Counted from the first letter of the stretch, positions 20,444-30,199 are shown. The stretch: 64,000 nucleotides of DNA from Azolla caroliniana (GCA_043228905.1 JBHGNT010000001.1:25792001-25856000); one strand, 5' to 3'. Made by a program: numbers and translations. Notes: generated by a model not told the origin, from the letters alone.

Positions 20444-20500
20444 GGATTCGAACCTTGCACCTCCAAGTTAGGAGTCAAATGGCTTACCATTAAGCCATAG
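20444..20500 (-). other. tRNA-like segment with Pol III A/B boxes (Gypsy-B LTR, antisense)
   Basis: On the minus strand, TGGCTTAATGGTAAGCC (A-box/D-arm like, 20497-20481) precedes GGTTCGAATCC (perfect B-box/T-arm, 20454-20444). The outer spacing is about 54 nt, as in a real tRNA gene. The copy in the other LTR is at 27185-27238. A full cloverleaf is not convincing, so it is a tRNA relic or mimic rather than a functional tRNA gene. Confidence 0.6.
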
Positions 20501-20959
20501 TATTTAGTTGAAATTACATTTCTATCATTGTACTTTTACATGTAAATTCTCATCCATGAGTGCTAAAATGAGTGACATGGTTAGCATGCACCACATGTAA
20601 TACTTAAGCGCCAAATGGCAAACATGCAATTTATGCATGCCTTGTATCCTCACATGCATCATATGCATGAGAGCATCTATAAAAGAGGGAAGGGGGAGGA
20701 GAAAAACACGGTTTTTTTTTATGAAAATTAAGAAGAAGAAATTCGTTATCAAATCAATCGTGTAATCTCATCTTCTCTCTTTCCCAATCTTTCTTAAGTA
20801 CTTTCTCGCCAAACGACTCTAAATCCTTCTGGTCCAGAACCCCGGCGGTTCCGCCTCACGATCCGCGCGTAGTGACGGATCTTCACGACAGCGTCATTAG
20901 TGGTGAACCCGACGTGAAAGAGGCGGTAGGAAGGATCAAGTCGAGATTAATACTTGGAG

Positions 20960-21532
20960 ATGGCGTCCTCAAGCAACCAAGCAGGAGAGCTCGAAAAGAT
21001 GATGCTAATCGTCGAGCAAATGATGAGATCTTGGGACAACGACGCGAGCGTGGAGAAGGCTGTCGATCGTGTCATAGAGCTCGAGGGCCAATTCGATGGA
21101 AGGAACGTTACGAAGTTCCTTGATGCATATAAGAGGGAGATGAATCAAAGGGACGTGTCCGAGGCACGTCAAATCGCAAGCTTCAAGAGAGTTGTCGCCA
21201 ACAACATCCAAAGACGCGTCATCGAGCTTCAAGAAGGAAAGACAACATGGTCCGAGTTCGAGAAAACGATACTAGCGGAGTTCGTGACTGAAGACTCAAC
21301 GAGGATGACTCGACATGCCCTGATGAAGTGGATAGAGAAGAAGAATAAGAAGATGAGCGTCTCGAGGGTGTACGACGAATTCGACCAGATGTTTAGTCGT
21401 CTCCCCAATACGGACCAAGTATTGCTTGAAGAGGACAAGACTTTGTACTTCTTGAAGGCCGTGGACATAAAGGATAAACGGGAGTTGGGGACTCTTCTCG
21501 AAGATGATACCCAAGCAAATGGGCCGACTTGA
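20960..21532 (+). CDS. gag, first ORF (Gypsy-B)
   Basis: The ATG at 20960 gives about 190 residues: an acidic, helical N-terminus (ELEKMMLIVEQMM) followed by a retrotransposon gag-like capsid core (FDGRNVTKFLDAYKREM, TWSEFEKTILAEFV, MSVSRVYDEFDQMFSRLP). It ends at TGA 21530-21532, one base into the next open frame. The zinc knuckle is not here but in the following ORF. The function as capsid is inferred from position and the gag-type helices. Confidence 0.8.
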   Translation: MASSSNQAGELEKMMLIVEQMMRSWDNDASVEKAVDRVIELEGQFDGRNVTKFLDAYKREMNQRDVSEARQIASFKRVVANNIQRRVIELQEGKTTWSEFEKTILAEFVTEDSTRMTRHALMKWIEKKNKKMSVSRVYDEFDQMFSRLPNTDQVLLEEDKTLYFLKAVDIKDKRELGTLLEDDTQANGPT

Positions 21533-23085
21533 CGGGACCGACTACCACGGAGAAAGCAAGACCGCTGAAAGTAGCTGAGCCGTTGAGACAAAGTAACGTG
21601 GAAGAAAAGAAGATTGATGACGACATCATTGAAGAGCTAGCGAAGAAGTTCGAGAAGGTCACTCTAGCCAACATGAATCGTCAGGGCCCTAAAGGAAAAG
21701 AACCCTTTAGATGCGTGTGGTGCGATAGCATGGACCACATGAGAAGGGATTGTGCGAGCCTTCGAGAGGCGATTCGACAAAATATCGTATACATAGAGGA
21801 CAACATGATCTGCTCAAGCGAGACTAGAAGACCCCTACGGGTGAATTTCGGAAGAGGAGGAATGAAGAAATCTATGGAGGATGCCGATGCGACTCATGTG
21901 GATGCGATGCACTATGCTACGTCGGCCGGAATAAGAGTCGGGAAAGACAAGACTGAAGCTGCTAGAGCGGGAGCAAAGTTTTGGACTTCCGTTCTCGAAT
22001 ATGAGAAGAAGGGAAAAGTCACATTGAACGAGGTAGAGCTTGCGGACCGAAGCGTTCAAAGCATAACCGAGTGGTCGGATCCGGTGGATGACAACACCAT
22101 ACTCGCAGAGGTGATGTGCGACAACCACGAGGTGTTCGTCGAAGAAAAGAGAAAGAGAATAGAAGAGCAAGGCCCATCTAAAAGACATGAAACAAGGAAC
22201 GCGAAAAAGAAGGACGATGCGGAGACGAGTCGACCTTTACAAACGGAGGAACGAGAATCAAGCCGAAAAGGGGAGCCGAGCATACGAGTTGAAGAAACGG
22301 TTCGGCCCATGAAGGTTGGTGTCGAAGACCCCACTCGGAGGACAAGGACCATACCTACCTATAAGCTAAGGTCGGACATAGAGCAGACGACGGACCTAAA
22401 GAAGATTCTCGAAGAACGAGTTCTTGATAGCCACGTAACTTTGTCCTTGAGGGAATTGCTTGGCATTACGAAGAAGGAGTTCCATGACACGATCGTGGAC
22501 CTTGTTAAGAGAAAGAGACAACAATCGGACGAGGAAGAAGAGAAGCCGCAGAAAGCAAAAACGAATGCCATAACGATGGCAAGAGACGAAATCGATGAAG
22601 ATATGGTGGACAGCCACTACACTCGATCTCATTGGGCACGAGCGACAACGGAGACGCCGGTGAAGATCGGGGAGAAGAAAGAGACCGTCGTAGCCTTGAT
22701 CGACCACGGTTCGGAGATCAACCTCATGTCAACCGACTTCTACAAAAAGGGAAGATGGCCAATCAATACAAACCACGGATGGAAGATTCGCGCGGCAACA
22801 AAGTCTACGGAGGACTTGTACGGAGCTTGTCCCAATGTCAAAGTCACGATCGGGGATGTGGAGATGGATCAACACTTCTTCGTACAAGAATCGGCGTCGC
22901 ATCCTGTCATCCTAGGGCAACCTTATATCACATCATCTCGGATGGAGACCAAAGTGTTCGATAATGGAGTAGCCTTCGCACGAATAAAGAGTCTTGACAA
23001 CCAAAGATTGGTCCAATTCCTAACAGTGCGAGCCAATCATGAAAGGAATCGAGATAGTCTCGGAGGCGAATCCTCGGATTTTTAG
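21529..23085 (+). CDS. second ORF: CCHC knuckle, long charged linker, aspartic protease (Gypsy-B)
   Basis: This 518-codon open frame has no ATG at its beginning and lies in the -1 frame to gag. Near residue 60 is a zinc knuckle, CVWCDSMDHMRRDC (CX2CX4HX4C). The middle is a highly charged Glu/Lys/Arg-rich linker of about 250 residues. The C-terminal 130 residues form a retropepsin-like domain, VALIDHGSEINLM (the catalytic Asp is kept, the usual Gly of D-S/T-G is replaced: DHG) with the flap/end motif HPVILGQPYI. It ends at a TAG before pol. Expression as a gag-protease extension by frameshift is plausible but unproven. Confidence 0.8.
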   Translation: MTGPTTTEKARPLKVAEPLRQSNVEEKKIDDDIIEELAKKFEKVTLANMNRQGPKGKEPFRCVWCDSMDHMRRDCASLREAIRQNIVYIEDNMICSSETRRPLRVNFGRGGMKKSMEDADATHVDAMHYATSAGIRVGKDKTEAARAGAKFWTSVLEYEKKGKVTLNEVELADRSVQSITEWSDPVDDNTILAEVMCDNHEVFVEEKRKRIEEQGPSKRHETRNAKKKDDAETSRPLQTEERESSRKGEPSIRVEETVRPMKVGVEDPTRRTRTIPTYKLRSDIEQTTDLKKILEERVLDSHVTLSLRELLGITKKEFHDTIVDLVKRKRQQSDEEEEKPQKAKTNAITMARDEIDEDMVDSHYTRSHWARATTETPVKIGEKKETVVALIDHGSEINLMSTDFYKKGRWPINTNHGWKIRAATKSTEDLYGACPNVKVTIGDVEMDQHFFVQESASHPVILGQPYITSSRMETKVFDNGVAFARIKSLDNQRLVQFLTVRANHERNRDSLGGESSDF

Positions 23086-23159
23086 AGCGGACTATTGAAG
23101 CATGGGGCACAAATAGTCCGAGCAATCACAAGACCCCACAAGAAAGAAGAGCACGTGGA

Positions 23160-26100
23160 TTGCAAGGAGAAGCAACATGTGTCACACCTAGTGGCGCATG
23201 TAAACTAGTACTACCCGACAAGAAGCACAAGAGCCGGATACAAGAATTTGAGAAGATGCTGAAAGAAGAGAACATAATAGAAGAAGGGGAGTTCGTGACT
23301 CATATTATGGAAGAAGCCTCATTTAACGACACCATCGGCGAAATCGAGGACGTCGTGGACTTGAGCTATCATCACAACCAATGCGTGATTTCGGTTAACT
23401 CTGTCAACATGTACGCTATCATCGATGAATACCGTCATGGCATCTCGATGAAGGAAGCTGACATCAACACGAAATATAAAACGGTGCATAAGAAGATCAA
23501 GCTAGTTGCGGTTCCGCTACCGGAAGATAGCTGGCAAAAGATGAAGGAAGTCGCTAACGATCCAAGCTTAAGAGATCCGAAGAAGATAGGTCATGACTTC
23601 ACCAAAGAGACGAAGGGGAAGCTACGAGTTGGAAAGGAGGATTTCCTTCTCCCTGAAGAGGAGCGAATGTTTCGCGATATGCTTGAGAGACATGGGAAGG
23701 CTTTCGCATTCTTCCCACGAGAAATCGGATGCGCCGACACAAAGGTTATAGAGCCAATGGTGATCTTCACGGTGCCTCATGTGCCTTGGAATTTGAAACC
23801 GATACCGGTTCCGAGAGCACACCTTCCGAAGCTGATCGAGCTCTTAAAGGAGAAGGTGAGTATGGGAATTCTAGAACCGTCGAATGCTCCTTATTCCAAT
23901 AGGTGGTTCACGGTGCCGAAGAAGAATGGATCATTGCGATTCATCCAAGATCTTCAACCCGTCAACAAGGTGACAATTCGAAATGCCGGAATCGGTCCGA
24001 GCGTGGACGAATTTGCCGAAGCGTTTGCGGGCCGGTCCATCTACTCCATTGGCGATCTCTACTCCGGATATGACCAATTCCAGTTGGCGATCGACAGTCG
24101 GGACATTACAACCATGAGGACTCCGATCGGGCTTGTGCGGATGTGTACCTTACCCCAAGGCGCAACGAACTCGGTGGCTCATATGGTGAATGCCATGAAT
24201 AAAGTCTTGAAGGATTGCATTCCGGACATCACAATGCCATTCTTGGATGATATTCCGATAAAAGGATGTTCGGATGAGGAGAAAGATGAATCGAAAGATA
24301 AGGAAGGTTGTAGAAAGTTCGTTGCGGATCATATGAAAGATTGCGAGAAGGTGCTTCAAAGGCTCGAAGATGCGAATTTGACATTTTCGGGAGAAAAATC
24401 CGCATTCGGGCAACCAGAGATCTTGGTGGTAGGTCACTTGTGTGGAGCATACGGCCGAAAGCCCTCGCCATCCAAAGTGAACGCAATCCAAGACATGAAA
24501 GAAGAATGCGAAAACCAAACGGAGGTTCGAAGGTTCCTTGGAGCGTGCGCGTTTTATCATATATGGATTCTTCACTACGCTCATGTCGCCGAACCGTTAT
24601 ATGGACTACTAAAGAAAAGAATAAAGTTCGAATGGCGAGACGAGCACACAGAGGCGATGCAAAGATTAAAGAAACTGCTTCTTGAAGCTCCGGCACTAAG
24701 GAAGGCCGACTATGCCGAAGGGAAGCCAATTTACGTGACCGTAGATACGAGCCCAACCGGAATCGGGTGGGTCATCAATCAAGAAGGTGAAGATAATGCG
24801 CGATATGCCGTCCGGTTCAGAGCAAAGGTTCTCAGCGAACGGCAACAAAGATATGCCCAAGTCAAGCGGGAACTTTGGGGTATTGTGTCGGCAGTGAAGA
24901 CGGACAAAGATTACCTAATCGGGTCAGAAGTGATAATAGAGACAGATTGTCTCCCAATTCTCGGAATGGTCTCGGGATGTGCGACCCCAGATCTTGCTAT
25001 GCTAAGGTGGATCGCCTACATCAAGTCTTTAAACCCAGAAATCCGTCACATCGCAGGGAAGAAGAACGCCATGGCTGACATGCTATCGAGGGCAAGATTT
25101 TCAAACGGAAGTAACATGGTTTCGGAAGATGAAGATGTCGCCCTCGACTTCTTCAAGATGGCTCGATTGTCGGCGGAAGACCAGGACACGCAAACCCTCC
25201 ACGCCTTCAACGAGAACGAGTACGAAGGAGAGTGGTTACTCATCAGTAGATTCCTAAGAACATTGACGGCAGATGCTTCGTTGACAAAGGAGGAGGCCCT
25301 ACGAATCCGAAAGAAAGCTTACCGATACTTCTTGAAGGGAGGATTCCTTTGGCGACATCCAAAAAGAAGGACAGGAATACCACGTCGAGTGGTGGTAAAG
25401 AAAGAAGAGCAAGAGACGCTAATGACCGAATTCCACGAGAGTGCTTGGGCAGGTCATAGAGGAACATGGGCGACGTTCGAAAAGTTGAAGGAGAAGTACT
25501 GGTGGCCAAGCATGTACAAAGATGTACTCCATTTCGTGTCCACATGCAAAACTTGCCAAGTATATTCAAATATATGTCATCGTGATGAGTTAAAGCCGAC
25601 ATACCCACTCACCATTCATTTCAAATGGATGGTGGATCTGGTCTCGATGCCAATGGGAGTGGGACAAATGAAGTACTTAGCGCTCGCAAGGGAAGACTTG
25701 ACAAATCAAGTGGAAGGACGAGCCTTGACAAATAAGACGACTTCAACCGTTTGCAAATTTCTACTTGAAGATGTTGTTTGCCGATATGGATGTGTAGGGA
25801 AGATAGTGGCCGACCGAGGGGAGTTGGACGCGCACGAAGCGACGGAGCTCTTCGAAAGACTAGGCGTGAAGCTCTCCCTCACGACTGCCTACAATCCGGA
25901 AGCAAATGGGAAGATCGAGCGAGGGCATGGACCTATCGTTAAAGCCATCGTACGGGCATGCAACGGTCGAGTCGGGAATTGGCCACGACTATTACCCTAT
26001 GTCTTGTGGGCCGATAGAACGACACATAGCTCGGTGACAGGGTATATGCCGACGGAGCTTATGTATGGACAAAAGCCGATTATGCCCATCGAAAGGACGA

Positions 26101-26570
26101 TCGCCTCATGGGTAGCGATACCGTGGGAGAACGAGATGAACCGAGAAGAGTTATTAGCGGCGCGGATAAGGCAACTTGAAAGAAGACCTGAAGATTTAGA
26201 AAAAGCGCGAAAGATGATGAAGGCAGCCCGAGTAAAGAACAAAGTTCGGTTCGACAACACGCATCGACTTCGTCCCAAGAAGATTGAAGAAGGGGATTGG
26301 GTTTTGGTCTACGACAGCACCCTTGACAATCAACATAGTACAACAAGGAAGTTCGCAAGAAGATGGTTCGGGCCGTATGTGGTGACAAGTGCCAACGATA
26401 ATGCCACATACCACCTTGCGGAACTAGACGAATCAAGGTTGGTCGTACCCATTGCGGGAAAAAGAGTAAAGCTTTTCAAGAAAAGACAAGACAAGGATCC
26501 TGACCTCGATTACCTCGACGATGAACATAATAGGCCAGATGAAAATGAAGACATGGAGGAATCTAATTGA
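23160..26570 (+). CDS. pol: RT, RNase H, integrase (Gypsy-B)
   Basis: This 1136-codon open frame has no obvious ATG at its beginning. RT has LEPSNAPYSNRWFTVPKKNG, RFIQDLQPVN and LYSGYDQFQLAID, with the catalytic box MPFLDDIPIKG (FLDD in place of the usual YLDD, about residue 365). A charged insertion (EEKDESKDKEGCRKFVADHMKD) follows. RNase H has VTVDTSPTGIGWV and RQQRYAQVKRELWG. Integrase has an HHCC finger (FHESAWAGHRGT..CKTCQVY), Asp in WMVDLVSM, Asp in VADRGELDA and Glu in ANGKIERGHG, followed by a GPY-like tail (RRWFGPYVV). From memory of family appearance, the FLDD/KG signature and the RRFVxxH block resemble basidiomycete gypsy polyproteins. No chromodomain is seen. Confidence 0.9.
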   Translation: MQGEATCVTPSGACKLVLPDKKHKSRIQEFEKMLKEENIIEEGEFVTHIMEEASFNDTIGEIEDVVDLSYHHNQCVISVNSVNMYAIIDEYRHGISMKEADINTKYKTVHKKIKLVAVPLPEDSWQKMKEVANDPSLRDPKKIGHDFTKETKGKLRVGKEDFLLPEEERMFRDMLERHGKAFAFFPREIGCADTKVIEPMVIFTVPHVPWNLKPIPVPRAHLPKLIELLKEKVSMGILEPSNAPYSNRWFTVPKKNGSLRFIQDLQPVNKVTIRNAGIGPSVDEFAEAFAGRSIYSIGDLYSGYDQFQLAIDSRDITTMRTPIGLVRMCTLPQGATNSVAHMVNAMNKVLKDCIPDITMPFLDDIPIKGCSDEEKDESKDKEGCRKFVADHMKDCEKVLQRLEDANLTFSGEKSAFGQPEILVVGHLCGAYGRKPSPSKVNAIQDMKEECENQTEVRRFLGACAFYHIWILHYAHVAEPLYGLLKKRIKFEWRDEHTEAMQRLKKLLLEAPALRKADYAEGKPIYVTVDTSPTGIGWVINQEGEDNARYAVRFRAKVLSERQQRYAQVKRELWGIVSAVKTDKDYLIGSEVIIETDCLPILGMVSGCATPDLAMLRWIAYIKSLNPEIRHIAGKKNAMADMLSRARFSNGSNMVSEDEDVALDFFKMARLSAEDQDTQTLHAFNENEYEGEWLLISRFLRTLTADASLTKEEALRIRKKAYRYFLKGGFLWRHPKRRTGIPRRVVVKKEEQETLMTEFHESAWAGHRGTWATFEKLKEKYWWPSMYKDVLHFVSTCKTCQVYSNICHRDELKPTYPLTIHFKWMVDLVSMPMGVGQMKYLALAREDLTNQVEGRALTNKTTSTVCKFLLEDVVCRYGCVGKIVADRGELDAHEATELFERLGVKLSLTTAYNPEANGKIERGHGPIVKAIVRACNGRVGNWPRLLPYVLWADRTTHSSVTGYMPTELMYGQKPIMPIERTIASWVAIPWENEMNREELLAARIRQLERRPEDLEKARKMMKAARVKNKVRFDNTHRLRPKKIEEGDWVLVYDSTLDNQHSTTRKFARRWFGPYVVTSANDNATYHLAELDESRLVVPIAGKRVKLFKKRQDKDPDLDYLDDEHNRPDENEDMEESN

Positions 26571-26642
26571 TCATCGTAGCCGAAATCTCACTTCTTCTCT
26601 TCTTGGCACGTACCGAAGGACGTGCGGTTTGGTGGGGGTGGA

Positions 26643-27631
26643 TGTCGTGAAGATTTTCGGCAATAGTGTGAAAATCCCATAAAACGTACAAAATCGAGTA
26701 TGAATCATGTAATACAATAATTGTGAAGATAACATTTTTAATATCTAAAGTACAAAATGATGGAGGTTTCGAATGCACTTTATTACACGAGAAATGGACA
26801 ACTAAATGTCAAGATATGAGGGTATAAAGTTTGTGAAAAGAAAAGAGAAAATTGTGAGATATCCCACATAGGCACGACAAATACGGCTCTCATCATATAT
26901 AAGGTGAAGCAAAAGATATTATCTTCGTGTCTATGTGTGGAGCATAGAGAGTTCAAGGTAACTTGAACTTAGAGTGGAGGTGGCTAGCTACTCGTAAAGG
27001 GTTTTGGCCAACCAAAACCGGACCCGCGATGGAGCCGGTGATCCGACCGCAATCCGATGTCGGTATTCGGCGTCGGCATCCGGCGGCAGCACCGGTATCC
27101 GGCGTCGGCGTCGGCATCCGGCGACTAGATAAAATAAATATATAAAAATATATACATATTTACATATACAAGGAGGGCAAGTATGGATTCGAACCTTGCA
27201 CCTCCAAGTTAGGAGTCAAATGGCTTACCATTAAGCCATAGTATTTAGTTGAAATTACATTTCTATCATTGTACTTTTACATGTAAATTCTCATCCATGA
27301 GTGCTAAAATGAGTGACATGGTTAGCATGCACCACATGTAATACTTAAGCGCCAAATGGCAAACATGCAATTTATGCATGCCTTGTACCCTCACATGCAT
27401 CATATGCATGAGAGCATCTATAAAAGAGGGAAGGGGGAGGAGAAAAACACGGTTTTTTTTTATGAAAATTAAGAAGAAGAAATTCGTTATCAAATCAATC
27501 GTGTAATCTCATCTTCTCTCTTTCCCAATCTTTCTTAAGTACTTTCTCGCCAAACGACTCTAAATCCTTCTGGTCCAGAACCCCGGCGGTTCCGCCTCAC
27601 GATCCGCGCGTAGTGACGGATCTTCACGACA
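26643..27631 (+). repeat. 3' LTR of Gypsy-B
   Basis: It follows a G-rich purine tract (GGTGGGGGTGGA, about 26630-26641). It is almost identical to the 5' LTR except for the shortened minisatellite and a few substitutions (for example 20067/26907 G/A). Confidence 0.95.
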
Positions 27632-28005
27632 GCGTCATTGACTTCAAGATAAGTATTATCTAGCACTAGCTTGTACCTAGGGAGTTGGTCATATTAAATG
27701 ACAAGTCAGTTGACAGAAAAGGAATATCTCCACTACTATCAACTGACTTGCACATTTAATGTTATACTTAGACCAAACATAGAAAGCAATCCACTTTCTT
27801 TTCATAGTGGTTGGCTTGATTATCAGTCCCCACTAATTTTGTAGTGAGCTGGTCCATATCCTATCTAAGCTCTAAGGTGTGAGTGCATGGGAAAATTACC
27901 ATTGTGAGCTACTCTCATATGTAATAGAAGTTTTGTTTTCATATATCTCATCTCTGTAGTTGTAACTCTATATACCTATCTAATCGATTCTCAATATTTC
28001 TAACA
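27632..28005 (+). repeat. 3' LTR of Copia-2, last segment
   Basis: It begins with the duplicated GCGT and continues CATTGACTTCAAG, matching 10483 onward of the 5' LTR, to the terminal TCTAACA at 28005. The next five bases, GATGA, are the second target copy. Confidence 0.95.
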
Positions 28006-29705
28006 GATGAAGAGCGAAGTGTTTACACACTTCCAAAAATTCAAAAGCGAAGTTGAAAAGACAACTGGCTGCCATGTACGATGTCTTCGGTCAGATGGAG
28101 GAAAGGAATACTTCTCCGATGCGTTCACGACATACCTTCAACAAGAAGGAATTCGGCGAGAATTCACTTGCCTACACACACCACAACAGAACAGTGTAGT
28201 TGAACGCAAGAATCGACACATCCTCGAAGTAGCAAGGGCCATGCTAAATGAGAAGCATATGCCCAAGTCATATTGGGGCAGAAGCTGCAAATACCGCAGT
28301 CTACCTCATGAACCGGTGCACAACATCTAGAGTGCACGAGGTCACCCCGCACGAGAAATACTATGGGAAGAAGCCGGATCTATCCCATGTAAGGATATTC
28401 GGTTCCATTGCATATGTGCACATTCCCGATGAGAAGCGGCAGAAGCTTGACCCAAAATCAGAGAAGTGCATCCTCGTGGGGTACTCACTCGAGAAAAAGG
28501 GGTACAAGTGCTTCAACCCCTCTACTCGGAAGACTCGTGTAAGTTGGGATGTCGTCTTTGACGAATCGACATCATGGTACAAACCCGAGCCGACTCCTCC
28601 CAAACCATCTACGAACGACCTCAACAACACAAAAGATGATGATCAACTAAGGTCAATACTCGAAGAGAGTCCGATCTCAACCAGATTGAGCGGACCACAA
28701 GAGCCTCTCAGCAACCAAAGCACATCTCGGCCAAGTCCAAAGATGGACAAAGGGAAGGCCAAAATGCCGGAATATGAAGACGATCACTTCGACGGCAACG
28801 AATCGACTCATTCACTCGATAGTAAGTTCGATGGCTTTGATGTGCCTCTTATGAGGTCATCTGGAGTTGAGAAAGCACTCACATCGGCAAATGAGAAACT
28901 TCGTCGCTCCACCCGAGAGAAGAATCCAGTTAGCTGATTCGGCTACAACGACTATATGGCATACCACTATGCCATTATCATGAAGGTGGCAGCAGTTCGA
29001 GAACCGGAGAGCTTTGCCAAAGCCGCTAAAGATCCGCAATGGGTCGAAGAGATGAATGAGGAGATGCAAGCTCTCAGCAAGAATGAGACATGGGATCTCA
29101 TCCCTCACTCACTGCACAAGAAGGCAATCGGCTGCAGATGGATATACAAAGTGAAGTACAATGCCGACGGTTCCGTCAACCGCTACAAAGCTCGACTTGT
29201 AGCAAAGGGCTACACACAAGCATAAGGCATCGACTATGAAGAGACCTTTGCCCCGGTGGCAAAGATGACAACCGTGTGAACCATGATAGCGCTTGCAGCA
29301 GCGAAAGGGTGGCACCTCCACCAGATGGATGTCAAGAACGCCTTTCTTCAAGGTGAATTAGAAGAGGAGGTGTACATGGTACAACCACCCAACTTCAAAT
29401 CCAACATTCATCCAAAAGACGTCTGCCAACTCAAGAAGCCTCTCTACGGCCTTAAGCAAGCACCACGTGCTTGGCACTCGAAGATAACACAATATCTTCA
29501 TCGAATCGGTTTCCGAATGAAAAAATCCGATAGCTCTCTATATGTAAGAAGCAATTCCGAAAGTCTGATCGTCATCATTGTATGCGTGGATGATCTAGTC
29601 ATTGGAGGTGAGCATCTAGTCGACATTAACAAGGTCAAGTCCCTCCTCTCCAGCAAATTCGAGATAACGGACATGAAAGAGCTCCACTACTTCCTTGGCA
29701 TCGAG
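28006..29705 (+). pseudogene. integrase C-terminus and RT start (Copia-1, piece 2)
   Basis: The frame resumes exactly where 10231 stopped. Integrase continues with catalytic Asp in LRSDGGKEYF and Glu in QNSVVERKNR. A frameshift near 28270 leads to the HVRIFGSIAYVHIPDEKRQKLDPKSEKCILVGYS block. RT starts with ETWDLIPHSLHKKAIGCRW, with a TAA at about 29224 and a TGA at about 29277 (Arg expected, CGA to TGA). The catalytic box is CVDDLVIGG near 29585, where Tyr is usual. It is cut after the LHYFLGIE motif by Gypsy-C at 29706. Confidence 0.92.
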
Positions 29706-30176
29706 TGTTAAGAATCTATTCCTAATCAATAGACCAAACTAAAGTAAAAGAAGGAAAATAGAATGGATAGAAGAACCCGTTCCACCCGACCACCCCCGAG
29801 CTATGATCGAGACATAGCCAACCTACCACCAACATCCCATACCGCCGGATATTAGGATGACTAATACCTTGGAAGAGATAAACACGATCGTCGAGACGAA
29901 AGCCTAGGCCGCACCACCGGTGTCTAAGACATCAACCTTCCGACGTAATGTGATTACGAGGGTAGCTAAGCCTCACATTTATACCTTTTCCTAGGCCCCT
30001 TGAATAGATGTGCCTTTCTAAAAGGCTCTCCATTCATTGGTTGTCCAAATCATGATAGTGCATGCACCTATCATTCCTTCTATCCAATCATTAGTCCCCT
30101 TTTTAACATTAGTGAACATACCCTTCACTAATGTAAATATTGGTGACCTACCCTCGCCAACGTTGTGTACATAACA
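29706..30176 (-). repeat. 3' LTR of Gypsy-C (minus strand)
   Basis: Read on the minus strand it starts TGTTATGTAC and ends TTCTTAACA, directly after the polypurine tract GTAGGGGAGTA (minus strand 30187-30177). Confidence 0.93.
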
Positions 30177-30199
30177 TACTCCCCTACTTCAAAAGATTA

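Larger units (their letters stand above)
19813..20890 (+). repeat. 5' LTR of Gypsy-B
   Basis: It contains a GC-rich minisatellite (20209-20385), a reverse-complement tRNA-like segment (20444-20500) and a TATA box TATAAAAG (20678-20685). The candidate primer site starts at 20901 (TGGTGAACCCGACGTG), 10 nt after the LTR. I could not match it to a specific tRNA. Confidence 0.95.
19813..27631 (+). mobile_element. Gypsy-B: young Ty3/gypsy element of an unusual three-ORF type
   Basis: The LTRs (19813-20890, 1078 bp; 26643-27631, 989 bp) begin TGTCGTGAAGAT and end ATCTTCACGACA, a 12-bp terminal inverted repeat. Flanks show a 4-bp duplication GCGT (19809-19812 and 27632-27635), and removing the element restores the Copia-2 LTR. 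Outside a minisatellite the LTRs differ at about three positions, so the insertion is recent. Internal coding is split into gag, a gag2/protease ORF and pol, each in the -1 frame relative to the previous one. No chromodomain is recognisable. Confidence 0.95.
10232..28005 (+). mobile_element. Copia-2: Ty1/copia element with both LTRs, nested in Copia-1
   Basis: It is flanked by the 5-bp target duplication GATGA (10227-10231 and 28006-28010), inside the integrase frame of Copia-1. Its 5' LTR is 10232-10855 (624 bp). The 3' LTR begins at 14972 but is interrupted by Gypsy-A and Gypsy-B and finishes at 28005. Without insertions the element is about 5.4 kb. The LTRs differ at roughly 14 positions (about 2%) plus a 15-bp indel, so it is moderately old. 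Confidence 0.95.

Noticed and set aside
20444-20500. Functional tRNA gene on the minus strand
   Set aside because: The A and B boxes are well spaced, but I cannot fold a convincing anticodon arm and acceptor stem. It is repeated inside both LTRs and is treated as tRNA-like only.
20901-20916. Assigning a specific tRNA to the Gypsy-B primer site TGGTGAACCCGACGTG
   Set aside because: It has the right start and position, but I could not match it to a known plant tRNA 3' end from memory. A self-primer test against the LTR sequence about 32 bp after its TATA box was negative.
22056-22571. Long minus-strand open frames inside the Gypsy-B second ORF
   Set aside because: They are shadows of the Glu/Lys/Arg-rich coding strand with no protein motifs.
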